Positions 20,422 to 30,331 of a stretch of 42,985 nt of DNA are shown piece after piece. The notes under the pieces are model-generated. The model made no database searches. It saw only the letters and a program-made list of their open reading frames with translations, and was not told the DNA's origin. Origin of the DNA: Priapulus caudatus (Eukaryota; Priapulida; Priapulimorpha; Priapulimorphida; Priapulidae); assembly GCF_000485595.1 (NCBI RefSeq), contig NW_014577062.1:1704359-1747343 (forward strand). Direction: 5' to 3'. Position 1 is the stretch's first letter. Each line of letters opens with the position of its first letter. The position numbers and the translations under genes are program-made.

Positions 20422-23309
20422 GGTACGCGTGAGGGGTAGATGGTGGATGGAGTAGTGCTGTACACGTGAGGGGTAGATGGTGGATGGAGTAGTGCTGTAC
20501 ACGTGAGGGGTAGATGGNGAGGATATGGATGGAGTAGTGCCTGTACACGTGGGGGTAGAATTTGGTGGATGAGTAGTGCTGTATCACGTGAGGGGTAGAT
20601 GTGGATTGGAGTAATGCTGTACCACGGTGAGGGTAGATGGTGGATGGGAGTAATGCGTATCACGTGAGGGGTAGATGTGGATGGAGTGGAGTAGTGCTGT
20701 TCACTTGAGGGTAAGATGGTGGATTGAGTAATCGCGTACACGTGAGGGGTAGATGGTCGGATGAGTAGTGCTGTACACGTGAGGGTAGATTGGTGGATTG
20801 GAGTAATGCTGTAACACGTGAGGGGTGAAGATGTGGATGGAGTAAGTGCTGTACCACGTGAGGGTAGATGGTGGAATGAAGAGTGCTGGTAGGCACGTGA
20901 GGGTAGATGTGGATGGAGTAGTGCTGTACAACGTGGAGGGTAGATGGGGATGGTAGTGCTGTACACGTTGAGGGGTAGGATGGGTGGATTGGATAGATGC
21001 TGTACACGTAGGGTAGATGTGATGAGTAGTGGCTGTAGTCACGTTGAGGTGGTAGATTGGTGGAGGATGGACGTAGTGCGTACACGTGAGGGGTAGATGG
21101 TGGCATGGATTGGAAGTTAGTGCTGTACCGTCGAGGGGTAGAGGTGGATGGAGTTGCTGTACACGTGAGGGGTAGATGGGTGGATGGAGTAAGCTTACCA
21201 CCGTGAGGGCGGTAGATGTGGATTGGATTAAGTAGTGCTGTACACGTGAGGGGTAGATGGTGGAATGAGTAATTGCTGTAGCGACGTGAGGGTAGATGGT
21301 GGATGGAGGTAGTGCTTGTACACGTGAGGGTAGATGGTGGGATGGAGTAGCTGTACACGGTGAGGGGTAGATCGCGTGGATGGATGGAGTAGTGCTGTAC
21401 ACGTGAGGGGTAGATGGTGGATGGATGGAGTAGTGCTGTACACGTGAGGGGTAGATGGTGGATGGAGTAGTGCTGTACACGTGAGGGGTAGATGGTGGAT
21501 GGAGTAGTGCTGTACACGTGAGGGTAGATGGTGGATGGATTAGTGCCTGACACGTGAGGGTAGATGGTGGATGGCGTAATGCTGATAGCACTGAGGGGTA
21601 GATGGTGGATGGAGTAAGTGCTGTACACGTGAGGTAGAAGTGGATGGAGTAAGTGCTGTAGCACGTGAGGGTAGATGGTGGATGGATGGACGTAGTGGTG
21701 TACACGTAGGGTATGATGGTGGATGGATGGAGTAGTGCTCGTACACGTGAGAAGTAGATGTGGATGGTGAGTAATGCTGTATCACGTGAGGGTCAGATGG
21801 TGATGGAGTAGTGCTGTACTCATCGTGAGGGTAGATGGTGGATGGAGTAAGTGCTGCGTAGCACGTGAGGGGTAGATTGTGGATGGATGGAGTATATGCT
21901 GTACACGCTGAGGGGTAAGATGTGGATGGAGTAGTGCGCTGACACGTGAGGGTAAGATGGTGGATGAAGTACTGATGGTACCGTGAAGGGTAGATGTGGA
22001 TGGAGTGGAGTAGTGGCGTACACGTAGGGTAGATGGTGGATGGATGCAGTAATGCTGTGACACGTGCAGGGGTAGATGGTGGCAGTGGAGTAGTGCTGTA
22101 CACGTGAGGGTAGATTGGTGGATGAAGTAATGATGTACACGTGAGGGGTAGAATGGTGGATGGGAGTAAGTGCTGGTACACGTGAGGGCTGATGGTGTGA
22201 TGGAGTAATGCTGTACCATCGTTGAGGGGTAGATGGTGGATGGCATGTAGGTCTGTTACAGCGTGAGGGGTAGAGTGGTGGATGGAGTAGTGCTGTACAC
22301 AGTGAGGGTAGATGGGGATAGTAATGATGTACACGTGAGGGGTAATGGTGGATGGAGTAATTGCTGTTACACGTGAGGCGGAGATGGTGATGGATAGTGC
22401 TGTACCGTGAGGGGTAATTTGGTGGATGGAGTAATGCTGTACACGGGAGGGGTAGATGGTGATGAGTAGTGCGTGTACACGTGGAGGGCAGTAGATGTGA
22501 TGAGTAGTGCTGTATCATGGGCGTGAGGGGTAGAATGGTGAGTGGAGTAGTGCTTTACACGTGAGGGAGTAGATGGGGAGTGGAGTAGTGCTTGTACACG
22601 TGAGGGGTAGATGGTGGATGGAGTATGTGGCTGGTACACGTGAGGGTAAGATTGTGGGTGGAGTAGTGCTGTACACGTGGAGGGTAGATGTGGATGGAGT
22701 AGGGCTGTACACGTGAGGGTAGATGGTGATGGAGTAGTGCTGTACACGTTGAGGGGTAGATTGGTGGATGAGTAGTGCTTGTAACACGTGAGGGGTAGAT
22801 GGTGGATTGGAGTAGTGCTGTACACGCTGGAGGGTAGATGTGGATGAGTATGCTTATCACGTGGGGGTAGATGGTGGATTGGATAATGGCTGTAGCATCG
22901 TGAGGGTAGATGGTGGATGGAGTAGCTGGTACACGTGAGCCGTAGATGGTGGAGTGGCAGTAATGCTGCCTACACGTGAGGGTGAGATGGTGGATGGCGA
23001 GTAGTGCTTGTACACGTGAGGCGAGCTAGATGGTGGATGAGTAGTGCTGTACGACGCTGAGGGGTAGATGGCTGGCATGGAGCTTAATGGCTGTACACGT
23101 GAGGCGGTAGATGGTGGATGCGAGTATTGCTGTACACGTGAGCGGGTAGATGCGTGGATGGAGTAGTGCTTGTATACGGTGAGGTAGATGGTGGAGTGGA
23201 GTTAGTGCTGTTACACGCTGAGGGGTAAGATGGTGGATGGATGGAGTAGTGCTGTACACGTTGAGGGTAGATGAGTGGATTGGATGGGAGTAGTGCTGTA
23301 CCACGTGCA
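20422..23309 (+). repeat. 37-bp minisatellite array, ~78 units
   Basis: The unit is 37 bp and contains GGTAGATGGTGGATGGAGTA, then GTGCTGTACACGTGAG. Clean consecutive units occur around 21390-21520, and elsewhere most units differ by one-base indels. Each unit carries a CACGTG hexamer and a G-rich purine stretch. The array spans about 2.9 kb. All open frames in it, including two of 334 codons on the minus strand, are products of the repeat and of indel frame jumps. Confidence 0.97.
20518..20518. other. Single ambiguous base in the minisatellite
   Basis: One N occurs in an otherwise called unit. With the dense one-base indels around it, this points to low consensus quality in the array. Confidence 0.99.
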
Positions 23310-23352
23310 CCACCGCCCGCCGCCGTCTCTTGGATACTGCTACATATCATCT

Positions 23353-23412
23353 CCGACTCACACACACTCGCGCACGCACGCAAGCACGCACGCGCACTCA
23401 CACACACACAAT
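23353..23412. repeat. (CA)n/(CACG)n microsatellite
   Basis: Short CA tract with CGCA interruptions, just after the 37-bp array. Confidence 0.9.
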
Positions 23413-23585
23413 CCTGATACATATATTTATATACATATACATTTATGTCTGTATAACAAAATCTCTCGCAGCTAAAATGTATTTTTCTAATTGAAATAAT
23501 ATAAGATAATGAAGTAGTCAAGGATAACAGATCCAAGGTTTTCAGTGTTAAAAACATGCCCCTCCCGTTTCTTTCTTATTTATAT

Positions 23586-23762
23586 TTCTCTTTATCCATC
23601 CTCTCTCTGTCTCTCTGTCTCTCTGTCTCTCTCTCTCTCCCTCTCTCCCTCCCTCCCTCCCTCACTCCCTCCCTCCCCCTCTCTCACCCCCTTTCTTTTT
23701 CTCAGTCTCTGTCACTGTATCTACCTGTCTCTCTGTCTGTCTCTGTCTGTCTCTTTCGCGCG

Positions 23763-23824
<62 letters not shown>

Positions 23825-23835
23825 AACTCTCTCTG

Positions 23836-23874
<39 letters not shown>

Positions 23875-23877
23875 CGC
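23586..23877. repeat. (CT)n-rich pyrimidine tract
   Basis: Almost 300 bp of CT dinucleotide with CTGT, CCCT and TTCT variants, pyrimidine-only over long runs on the plus strand. The mirror-repeat character allows triplex (H-DNA) formation. Ser/Leu open frames are artefacts. Confidence 0.95.
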
Positions 23878-24934
23878 CTACTTGCTCTTATTATTCGCTT
23901 GTAATTGCGCGTGTGGTGTCTGTGGGCGTTTCTGTCTCTCTTTCTCTCGCGCGCGTTCTCTCTCACTAACCTTCATCTGGTAATATTGCCTAGTCCGCCG
24001 TCTCTGCAACCCCCATGTAAGCGTGCCTCTATCAATCAACTTGTTAAAATATTGTTGTAGCATATGTATCGCACGGGCCGTTCGTTTACTTCTTGCTAAT
24101 TATCCAATCAATCAAAACTGTCATCATCGTTCAATCAGCAACGCAATCGATCATTCAAGTCGGGACAAGCAGTCATTACAATACAGGTGTGACGGGGCAT
24201 TTTAAGATCTAATAAAATACCGCTTTGCTTCGTTGTTGTCGTCGGTTCGGCAGAGGCGTGTGACATGTTGAGTTTGTTACGCGTTTTGCAATCGTGTGCT
24301 TATTCTTAATTAACGTATGCGTAGACACGTAGTCTTCTAGCGAAAAAATGCTGTTTCGGACGACTGAACCGTGCGCGCGTGCGTGCGTACGCGCGTGCAT
24401 GAGTGCAATGTTCGTCATAGACAGCAATCAGAGACAAGACACAATATACACACCAGCTTGAGCTTTTTTTTTATTTTTGCTCGCATTTATGTGTGAACCC
24501 CACGACGATACATGGATGGCGATGAGCGGGTCCTGTCTCACAGTTTAATTATGCCGAGTCCGTGTAATTTGACATGGATGATGGGGAAGGTCAGGAAATA
24601 TGCGGTCAGTGCTGCGAGTTGTGTGGCTGAACGCGCGCGCGCGTGCGTGCGTGTGTGCATGCGTGCGTGCGTGCGTGTATGTATGTGTATAACTGTCTTT
24701 TATGTATCTAGCAATCTAGCGGTAAGTTCGCGTAGGCGTGCATGCGGCCACCGTCGATGCAACGCAGCCACCGTGTATTAGCATGCACAGCTATCCCGCC
24801 AGGAACGCGAGCGAAAACTGTTTATTTATGTATTTTTGTTAGCTCATCTGACATAGTCAGATGCAGCTTGTAGAATCGCATGAGCGTGCGTCCGTGCGTC
24901 CGTGCGTCCGTCCGTGCGTACGTCAACAGTTGGA
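23878..24934. other. Intergenic, short (GTGC)n tracts
   Basis: Contains (GC/GT)n tracts at about 24374-24398 and 24632-24690 and a CGTC-rich patch (24885-24925). No gene is recognised. Confidence 0.5.
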
Positions 24935-25310
24935 CACAAATCTAAACGGCTCGACGTACGGCCACGATATTCGGGACGTGGGGGGCAATCCGAAAACGAG
25001 TTGTGATGTCGAAGCTGGGTGTCAAAGGTCAAGAGGTGTCTTTGAGGTCTGTGAGGTCTTTTACGACGGGGGAACATTCCTTCCTTAACTTAAGGTATAG
25101 GGAGGAAATGCAGAATTGCGGCACAAATCTAAACGGCTCGACCTAGGCTCGTGATAGTCGGTGTATAGCATCATGGTATAGGAAAAGCCATCACTGTGCC
25201 GAAATTGGAGGTCACAAGTCAAAGGTCAATGGGGCACGGCAGATTTTAGACATTTTCTGAGGACATGGTCTGACGGAGCGATTGAAAAACATTTTTGTTT
25301 CAGCGGTGAC
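24935..25310. repeat. Diverged ~190-bp tandem duplication
   Basis: The 21-bp block at 24935-24955 (CACAAATCTAAACGGCTCGA plus C) recurs exactly at 25122-25142, 187 bp later. GTCAAAGGTCAA occurs at 25021 and again at 25218. The order of shared blocks is kept, so this is a two-copy tandem duplication, probably of a dispersed repeat. The family is not recognised. Confidence 0.65.
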
Positions 25311-25841
25311 CTACCATTTTTATGGCTTTATTGAAAGGACCATGAAATGTACTTTCCGCTGACATGCGAAGAGTAAGTGTCGGATAACCTTTTGACCCTC
25401 AAGAGGAGGGTTAAACATTGATTTGTTAACTGTTAACAAAGGACTGAACTGCTTTTGCTATTATTAGAGCCCATACCTGTGTGAATGTGAGGCTACAGTT
25501 GCACAGTTGAATTGCAAAGGCAAATGTTTGTTGAACAAGGTTAAATCATATTATTTTCTAAAGCAGTCTGTCTATAGCACCCTGGAGGCTGAATCAGTGA
25601 ATGCTCGCGTGGGTAAGCAAAAACACGGGACAGCCCATGGCTGGCGCGCTTCTAATCATAATTGTTGCCTGCCAAGCTGCAATGCACATGTGTATGCAAT
25701 GCATAGAGATTAGGTGGGTGCGAAAGTGTAGCTGATATAATTGTTTGAATTGGCTACGAAAGTCAAACAAGAATAAAGAAGACTTATGTATAAGACGTCT
25801 TGCTATGCACAAATGAATTTATCAGCAGAACACCAGACACC
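25311..25841. other. Intergenic, no feature recognised
   Basis: Mixed sequence without a recognisable gene or repeat. It leads into the dispersed repeat end at 25842. Confidence 0.45.
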
Positions 25842-25890
25842 AGATGAGCCCTGTCGCACTGCGGCACTTGTTATATATATATATATATAA
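25842..25890 (+). repeat. Dispersed repeat end, copy B, with AT tail
   Basis: Positions 25842-25874 match 70-102 at 29 of 33 positions and continue into (AT)n to about 25888. The arrangement fits the 3' end of a retroposon with a simple-repeat tail. Confidence 0.5.
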
Positions 25891-26058
25891 TTCCATTTAT
25901 CGGTCCATCTATCTCTGCAAACTTTGTACACGTGCGCGGCAGACACGTACCTCGAGAAATAATATAGGGAGCGGCAGTGATCCTGTCACGCAAACAAAAG
26001 TTTAAATGCACGCCGCCGCGGGGTCTCTCGTAGGAGTCTCCGGCATCGGGCAATACGC

Positions 26059-26062
<4 letters not shown>

Positions 26063-26094
<32 letters not shown>
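26063..26094. repeat. (AT)16 microsatellite
   Basis: Pure AT dinucleotide tract that runs into the palindrome at 26087-26136. Confidence 0.95.
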
Positions 26095-26097
<3 letters not shown>

Positions 26098-26136
26098 GAG
26101 TGTATAATAGGGATATTATACACTCCTGATATATAT
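26087..26136. repeat. Perfect hairpin, 23-bp arms, family H
   Basis: Arms 26087-26109 and 26114-26136 are exact reverse complements around a GGGA loop. The outer part reads ATATATCAGGAG and the inner part TGTATAATA. It resembles the palindromes at 32223-32276 and 39622-39711 in the outer TATCARGAG motif. It could be a small mobile palindrome or a structured RNA or terminator-like element; function is unknown. Confidence 0.9.
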
Positions 26137-26140
26137 GCTT

Positions 26141-26170
26141 GTGCGTGTGTGTGTGTGTGCGCGCGCGCGC

Positions 26171-26201
<31 letters not shown>

Positions 26202-26222
26202 TGTGTGTGTGTGTGTGTGTGT
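26141..26222. repeat. (GT)n(GC)n(GTGC)n microsatellite
   Basis: GT, CG and GTGC runs follow the hairpin within 5 bp. The alternating purine-pyrimidine tract has Z-DNA potential. Confidence 0.95.
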
Positions 26223-26486
26223 ATTCCCGAGTGGCAAACCGTTGGTCAGTGTGGGCAAGTCAGTCAACGGCGTGTTCACACGGTCCGTTATTCCGCGCAA
26301 ATAAATATATTATAATGCTGGGCGCAGGTAGGTACGTGTGCAGGTAGCGTGCGCGTGTATAGCCGTCGCCGCGCTGGCCTCAAGGCTTTCCTGTGTTCGA
26401 GATATCAATTATCGACAGACAGTGGCATAATTGCGAGAAAATGACGGGTGTGTGTGCGGGGAAGCACCGGCCCGCGATCGTAGAAG
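26223..26486. other. Intergenic, no feature recognised
   Basis: No gene or repeat is seen apart from weak CG-rich patches. Confidence 0.4.
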
Positions 26487-26522
26487 CAGCGGCAGTAGCA
26501 GCGGCGGCGGCGGCGGCGGCGT
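26487..26522 (+). repeat. GCG/GCA trinucleotide tract
   Basis: AGCGGCAGTAGCAGC is followed by a pure (GGC)n run. A 60-codon plus frame reads it as poly-Ala, but nothing around it supports a gene. Confidence 0.85.
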
Positions 26523-26769
26523 GGCTTTGTATGCAGATTAAACGGCACTTGTCGCGGCGATCGGTGCCGTCCTAGGTACCGCAGGGACGTGACATGTTAA
26601 TGCTTCTAATTACGGGTTGTGTGTCGGTCCGGCCGGCTAGTAGCAACAGCAGGTGACTGTGCTGCTGCATGATGACTGGCGGGCAACGCACATGCACGCG
26701 TCGTTGCCGTGTGGGGAGGTGCTGCTAGAAGCGCGGAGACGTTCTGGCAGTACGCAAGCTGTCGCGAGA

Positions 26770-26857
26770 TGGACGCACGCACGCACACACGCACACACGC
26801 GCACGCGCACACACATACACACACACACAATACACAACACACACACACACACACACA

Positions 26858-26892
<35 letters not shown>

Positions 26893-26941
26893 NNNNNNNN
26901 NNNNNNNNNNNNNTCTCTCTCTCTCTCTCTCTCTCTCTCCT

Positions 26942-26983
<42 letters not shown>
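26770..26983. repeat. (CA)n - 21 N gap - (CT)n
   Basis: CA and CACG repeats (about 26770-26892) end in a run of 21 N (26893-26913), followed by (CT)n to about 26983. The gap falls exactly at the change from CA to CT, so the true junction and length are unknown. Confidence 0.97.
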
Positions 26984-26986
<3 letters not shown>

Positions 26987-27170
26987 CTATTCAGGCGAGT
27001 GCGTCTATAATGTACTCCCCTGCGAAGAATAAACAGACAAGGTGATAAAAGTGAAATAGCTGTTGAAATGTCCTTTATGTCCCGCCCATCATCATCGCGT
27101 GCGCACTCTATTCGAACTTACGACACGGACGACGAGGTCATTATATATAACCATCCGCGCGCGCACACAA

Positions 27171-27172
<2 letters not shown>

Positions 27173-27249
<77 letters not shown>
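27173..27249. repeat. (CA)n microsatellite, ~38 units
   Basis: Uninterrupted CA dinucleotide tract. The His/Thr open frames are artefacts. Confidence 0.98.
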
Positions 27250-27250
<1 letters not shown>

Positions 27251-27540
27251 TGCATGTATTATGCTGTAATTACGCGTGTGTATTGTATGTTACATATAAC
27301 CAGCTAGAAGATGCCGACAATCGTTAACCGCTGACAGGATGAACTGGTAAATGATGTATAGGGGATGTATGAAGCGCACAGCGTATTATCAATGGTTGCT
27401 TCTGAAATGTGAAGGCATATCGAGAGAGGAATGACGGTGATTAGTGCATGCAGGCAGTCTCTCACGCGATGGCAGTATACCCATCACAGCTGTCTGAACG
27501 ATGCATTACGACAAGCGACGAACAATTCGGAGTACATGAA

Positions 27541-27803
27541 TGAATCAATCAGAGAAACATGATGAATACAAATGTAATTCAATCAATCAATTAATCAATC
27601 AAGCAATCAGTCACTTATTCAATTAATCAATCAACCAACCAAACAACCAATCAATCAGACAGTCTATAAACTAACCAATCAATCAGTCAACTAATCAATC
27701 AATTAATCAATCGATCAATCAATGGAATCAATCAGTAAACCAACCAATCAATCAAACAGTCAACCAACCAGTCAATCAATCAAGTAATCAAACAAACAAT
27801 CAA
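27541..27803. repeat. Degenerate (CAAT)n tetranucleotide array
   Basis: About 260 bp of CAAT/TCAA with many substitutions to AACC, AGTC and ATTA. It still keeps a four-base rhythm, which marks an old, decaying microsatellite. Confidence 0.9.
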
Positions 27804-27816
27804 TATATTCTAGCCT

Positions 27817-27833
27817 CACCGCCAGGTGGCCAG
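27817..27833 (+). promoter_or_regulatory. CTCF-like motif
   Basis: CACCGCCAGGTGGCCAG fits the CTCF core (CCGCCAGGTGGC). Single motif match, no support beyond the sequence. Confidence 0.3.
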
Positions 27834-28234
27834 TTAGTGATTCCGCTTACAGCTTATCCGAATTCAATTTCGCTCTGAGATTCGCCTGACGGTGCTCTCG
27901 AGTCTGTGAAATGATGGGGAAATGATAGCGAGATGATATCTGTGGGGCGTGTGCGTACACTTGATGACGTAAATCTATCTAGCCTTCTAGCAAGCGTAAT
28001 CTGGGCCAGAACCATTTATTCTCGGCTTTTTCAATTGCGTATGACGGGCCTGTAACCTCCGGTCATGCGCCCTCTGCATAAAAGGCCGCGACACTCACAC
28101 ATCGTTGCTGTTAACTGGCGCTCGTTCTGTAACAAAGACATAGAATATACGTGCAGCTTGAAGTGTGCGCTTATTATACTAGAGGATAGAAAATCGCGAA
28201 TAATTATGTACGATTATTGGATCACATTAATATT

Positions 28235-28580
28235 GCACGAGGTTTGAATGATACGGATGATATAGAAACATAGGATATCATGAATAACACGTGAAGTTGG
28301 CATGACATGAATAATGGGGAGCGATGGGGTAACATCAGGAGTGCACAATATAGAGAACATGTATCTATATCATGTAATCCTGATAACATGATTGACATGT
28401 AAGGATGAAGTATAGCATGAATAATAATTGAGGTTGAAATAACATAAATAATACAAGAAGAGGTATAACGTGAATATTATATGATGTCGTGTGGTTGTGA
28501 TTACTTTAAATACCATAAAATTAGTAATACTTAAGATTGTAATAATTATATAAATAATACACGAGGATAGGTCGCATCAT
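28235..28580. repeat. Degenerate AT-rich minisatellite
   Basis: Recurrent ATGAATAATA or ATAAATAATAC followed by GAGGT-like and ATAAC-like words, at intervals of roughly 25-30 bp with one longer gap. Units are too diverged for a firm period. Confidence 0.5.
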
Positions 28581-29265
28581 AACCTCCATGGACGCTTACT
28601 TTCGCCCGGGTCCTCCCCTCTTCCACGTACGTTGTTCTGCCCGTTCCTATCTTTGCCTATTTGACACTGGCCCTGTCTGAATGTACTCGCCTCGCCTTAT
28701 TGTAGTGGCCCTAGGGGTGGTCACAACCGGATTTATTACCTAGCTCCTACTTCTGTCCTTATTTCCGTTCTGATGCTTCCTGGTTCTATTTACTTTATTT
28801 TTCAACTATTTTATTGGTGTAAACTTAATTCTGTCCTGCCCTCCCCCTTTCCACTCCCGCGTATAACCACTTTCCCCTGCATCTCTTTGTGTTCACTTTC
28901 AAATGGCTGAATCATGTTCAAATTTGTTATCTCTACTTGACATTTCTCTCTTGCCATCCATTCGCGGCGTCTCTTGCTCTCAGCGGCGCGTTAGCAGCTT
29001 TTATCAGCCGCACGTCGAGCGATCCATATTATTCCACGTGTCTAACTCGCAGCAAGTTTTATTTGATTGGTTGCGACAAAACACATATCAGCCGTGAAAT
29101 TATGCAAATTATGTTTAATTACAGACTGTAACCTCCAGTAGCGAGCAGCACAACTCGCCCGTAAGAATGTCGTTTTTATTCCTCTTCTACCTCCTAAATA
29201 ATATATAATAATATATATATTATGTAATTACCGATAGCGTGACACTTTCATATTGTCATGCGTGT
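28581..29265. other. Intergenic, no gene recognised
   Basis: Pyrimidine-rich then AT-rich sequence. Two overlapping small plus frames (60-80 codons, 28889-29131) have no recognisable domain or splice context and are not called. Confidence 0.4.
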
Positions 29266-29695
29266 TCCACCCACGACTCTGGCGTTGGCAACCATACCGT
29301 TGGTATCGCCACTCATATCCCTGCTAGCGCCACCCATGCCGCTGATGGTGGCAGCCATACCCTGCTAGCGCCACCCATGCCGCTGATGGGGGCAGCCATA
29401 CCCTGCTAGCGCCACCCATGCCACTGATGGTGGCAGCCATACCCTGCTAGCGCCACCCATGCCGCTGATGGTGGCAGCCATACCCTGCTAGCGCCACCCA
29501 TGCCACTGATGGTGGCAGCCATACCCTGCTAGCGCCACCCATGTCACTGATGGTGGCAGCCATACCCTGCTAGCGCCACCCATGTCGCTGATGGTGGCAG
29601 CCATACCCTGCTAGCACCACCTATTCCGCTGGGGGCGCCACCCATGTCGATCGTGGCGCCACCCATGCCGCTCGTGGCGCCACCCATGCCATTTG
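29265..29695. repeat. 41-bp minisatellite
   Basis: The unit contains CCTGCTAGCGCCACCCATG, then CGCTGATGGTGGCAGCCATA, at an exact 41-bp spacing (for example CCTGCTAG at 29361, 29402 and 29443). About seven good units lie between diverged edge units. At the right edge the period changes to shorter GGCGCCACCCATG units. A 41-bp period and TAG in each unit argue against coding. Confidence 0.93.
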
Positions 29696-29739
29696 CGGAG
29701 TTAACGATGGCCATGCAGGTTTAAACTATGCACGCAGAC

Positions 29740-30285
29740 TGGCGTGCGGCGAGTGTACGCACAGGCAGTGAGTGCGCGTCGCTCGCAGGCATGTCTCGCA
29801 TGTCTCGTCTCTAGGCGGGCGCCGCGTCGCGTAGTGTCGGGTTGCCGGCACCGGTCCGCCTCGTCGAAACGTCAAATTATCTCCGCCGTTTTTTTCAATT
29901 TATTGATACAAATTGGAAGAAAGGCGAGAGAGCGAGACCGATGAGAGAGCGCGCGCAGCCAGCGGCTCCTCGAGCCGGCGACGTGACGACAGAGCGTCGT
30001 CGGCCGTCCTGTGATTGAGCACTGCCCCTCGGCGACCGGCTTAGACAGGCGGCGGCGTTCCCCGCATTTTCGCGAACCAGTCGCCGCGGTGCTGCTGTGC
30101 CCGTAGCTCGAGTACTACGCAGGAGCGAAGGGCTATAGTACTAGAGCTACTGTGCCCGGTGATCGGGCGGCGCGCAGAATTCTTCCATCAGCGCGTTGGC
30201 CGTAACATGAGCATGCGAGTGCGCGGGAAGACGTATAATATTATAGTAACGTGAGACGCGATTAACGCTGGGGAGGGGGTGCAAG
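29740..30285. other. CpG-rich unique sequence
   Basis: CpG-dense, non-repetitive stretch with TTCAATTTATTGAT and GAGAG patches. It could be a CpG island or regulatory block, but no promoter motif as clear as at 19.6-19.9 kb is present. Confidence 0.3.

Positions 30286-30287
<2 letters not shown>

Positions 30288-30328
<41 letters not shown>
30288..30328. repeat. (AT)20 microsatellite
   Basis: Pure AT dinucleotide tract. Confidence 0.97.

Positions 30329-30329
<1 letters not shown>

Positions 30330-30331
<2 letters not shown>

Noticed and set aside
20422-23309. CRISPR-like array of short repeats
   Set aside because: Units are head-to-tail with no unique spacers, and the surrounding DNA is eukaryotic.
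20385-23557. Many long minus-strand frames rich in Ser, Thr, Pro, His and Tyr, up to 334 codons
   Set aside because: They are translations of the 37-bp minisatellite. Frames shift with one-base indels, and no unit-independent protein signal remains.
28889-29131. Two overlapping plus-strand frames of 64-80 codons
   Set aside because: No domain, no splice sites and no repeated pattern; length is within chance for this composition.
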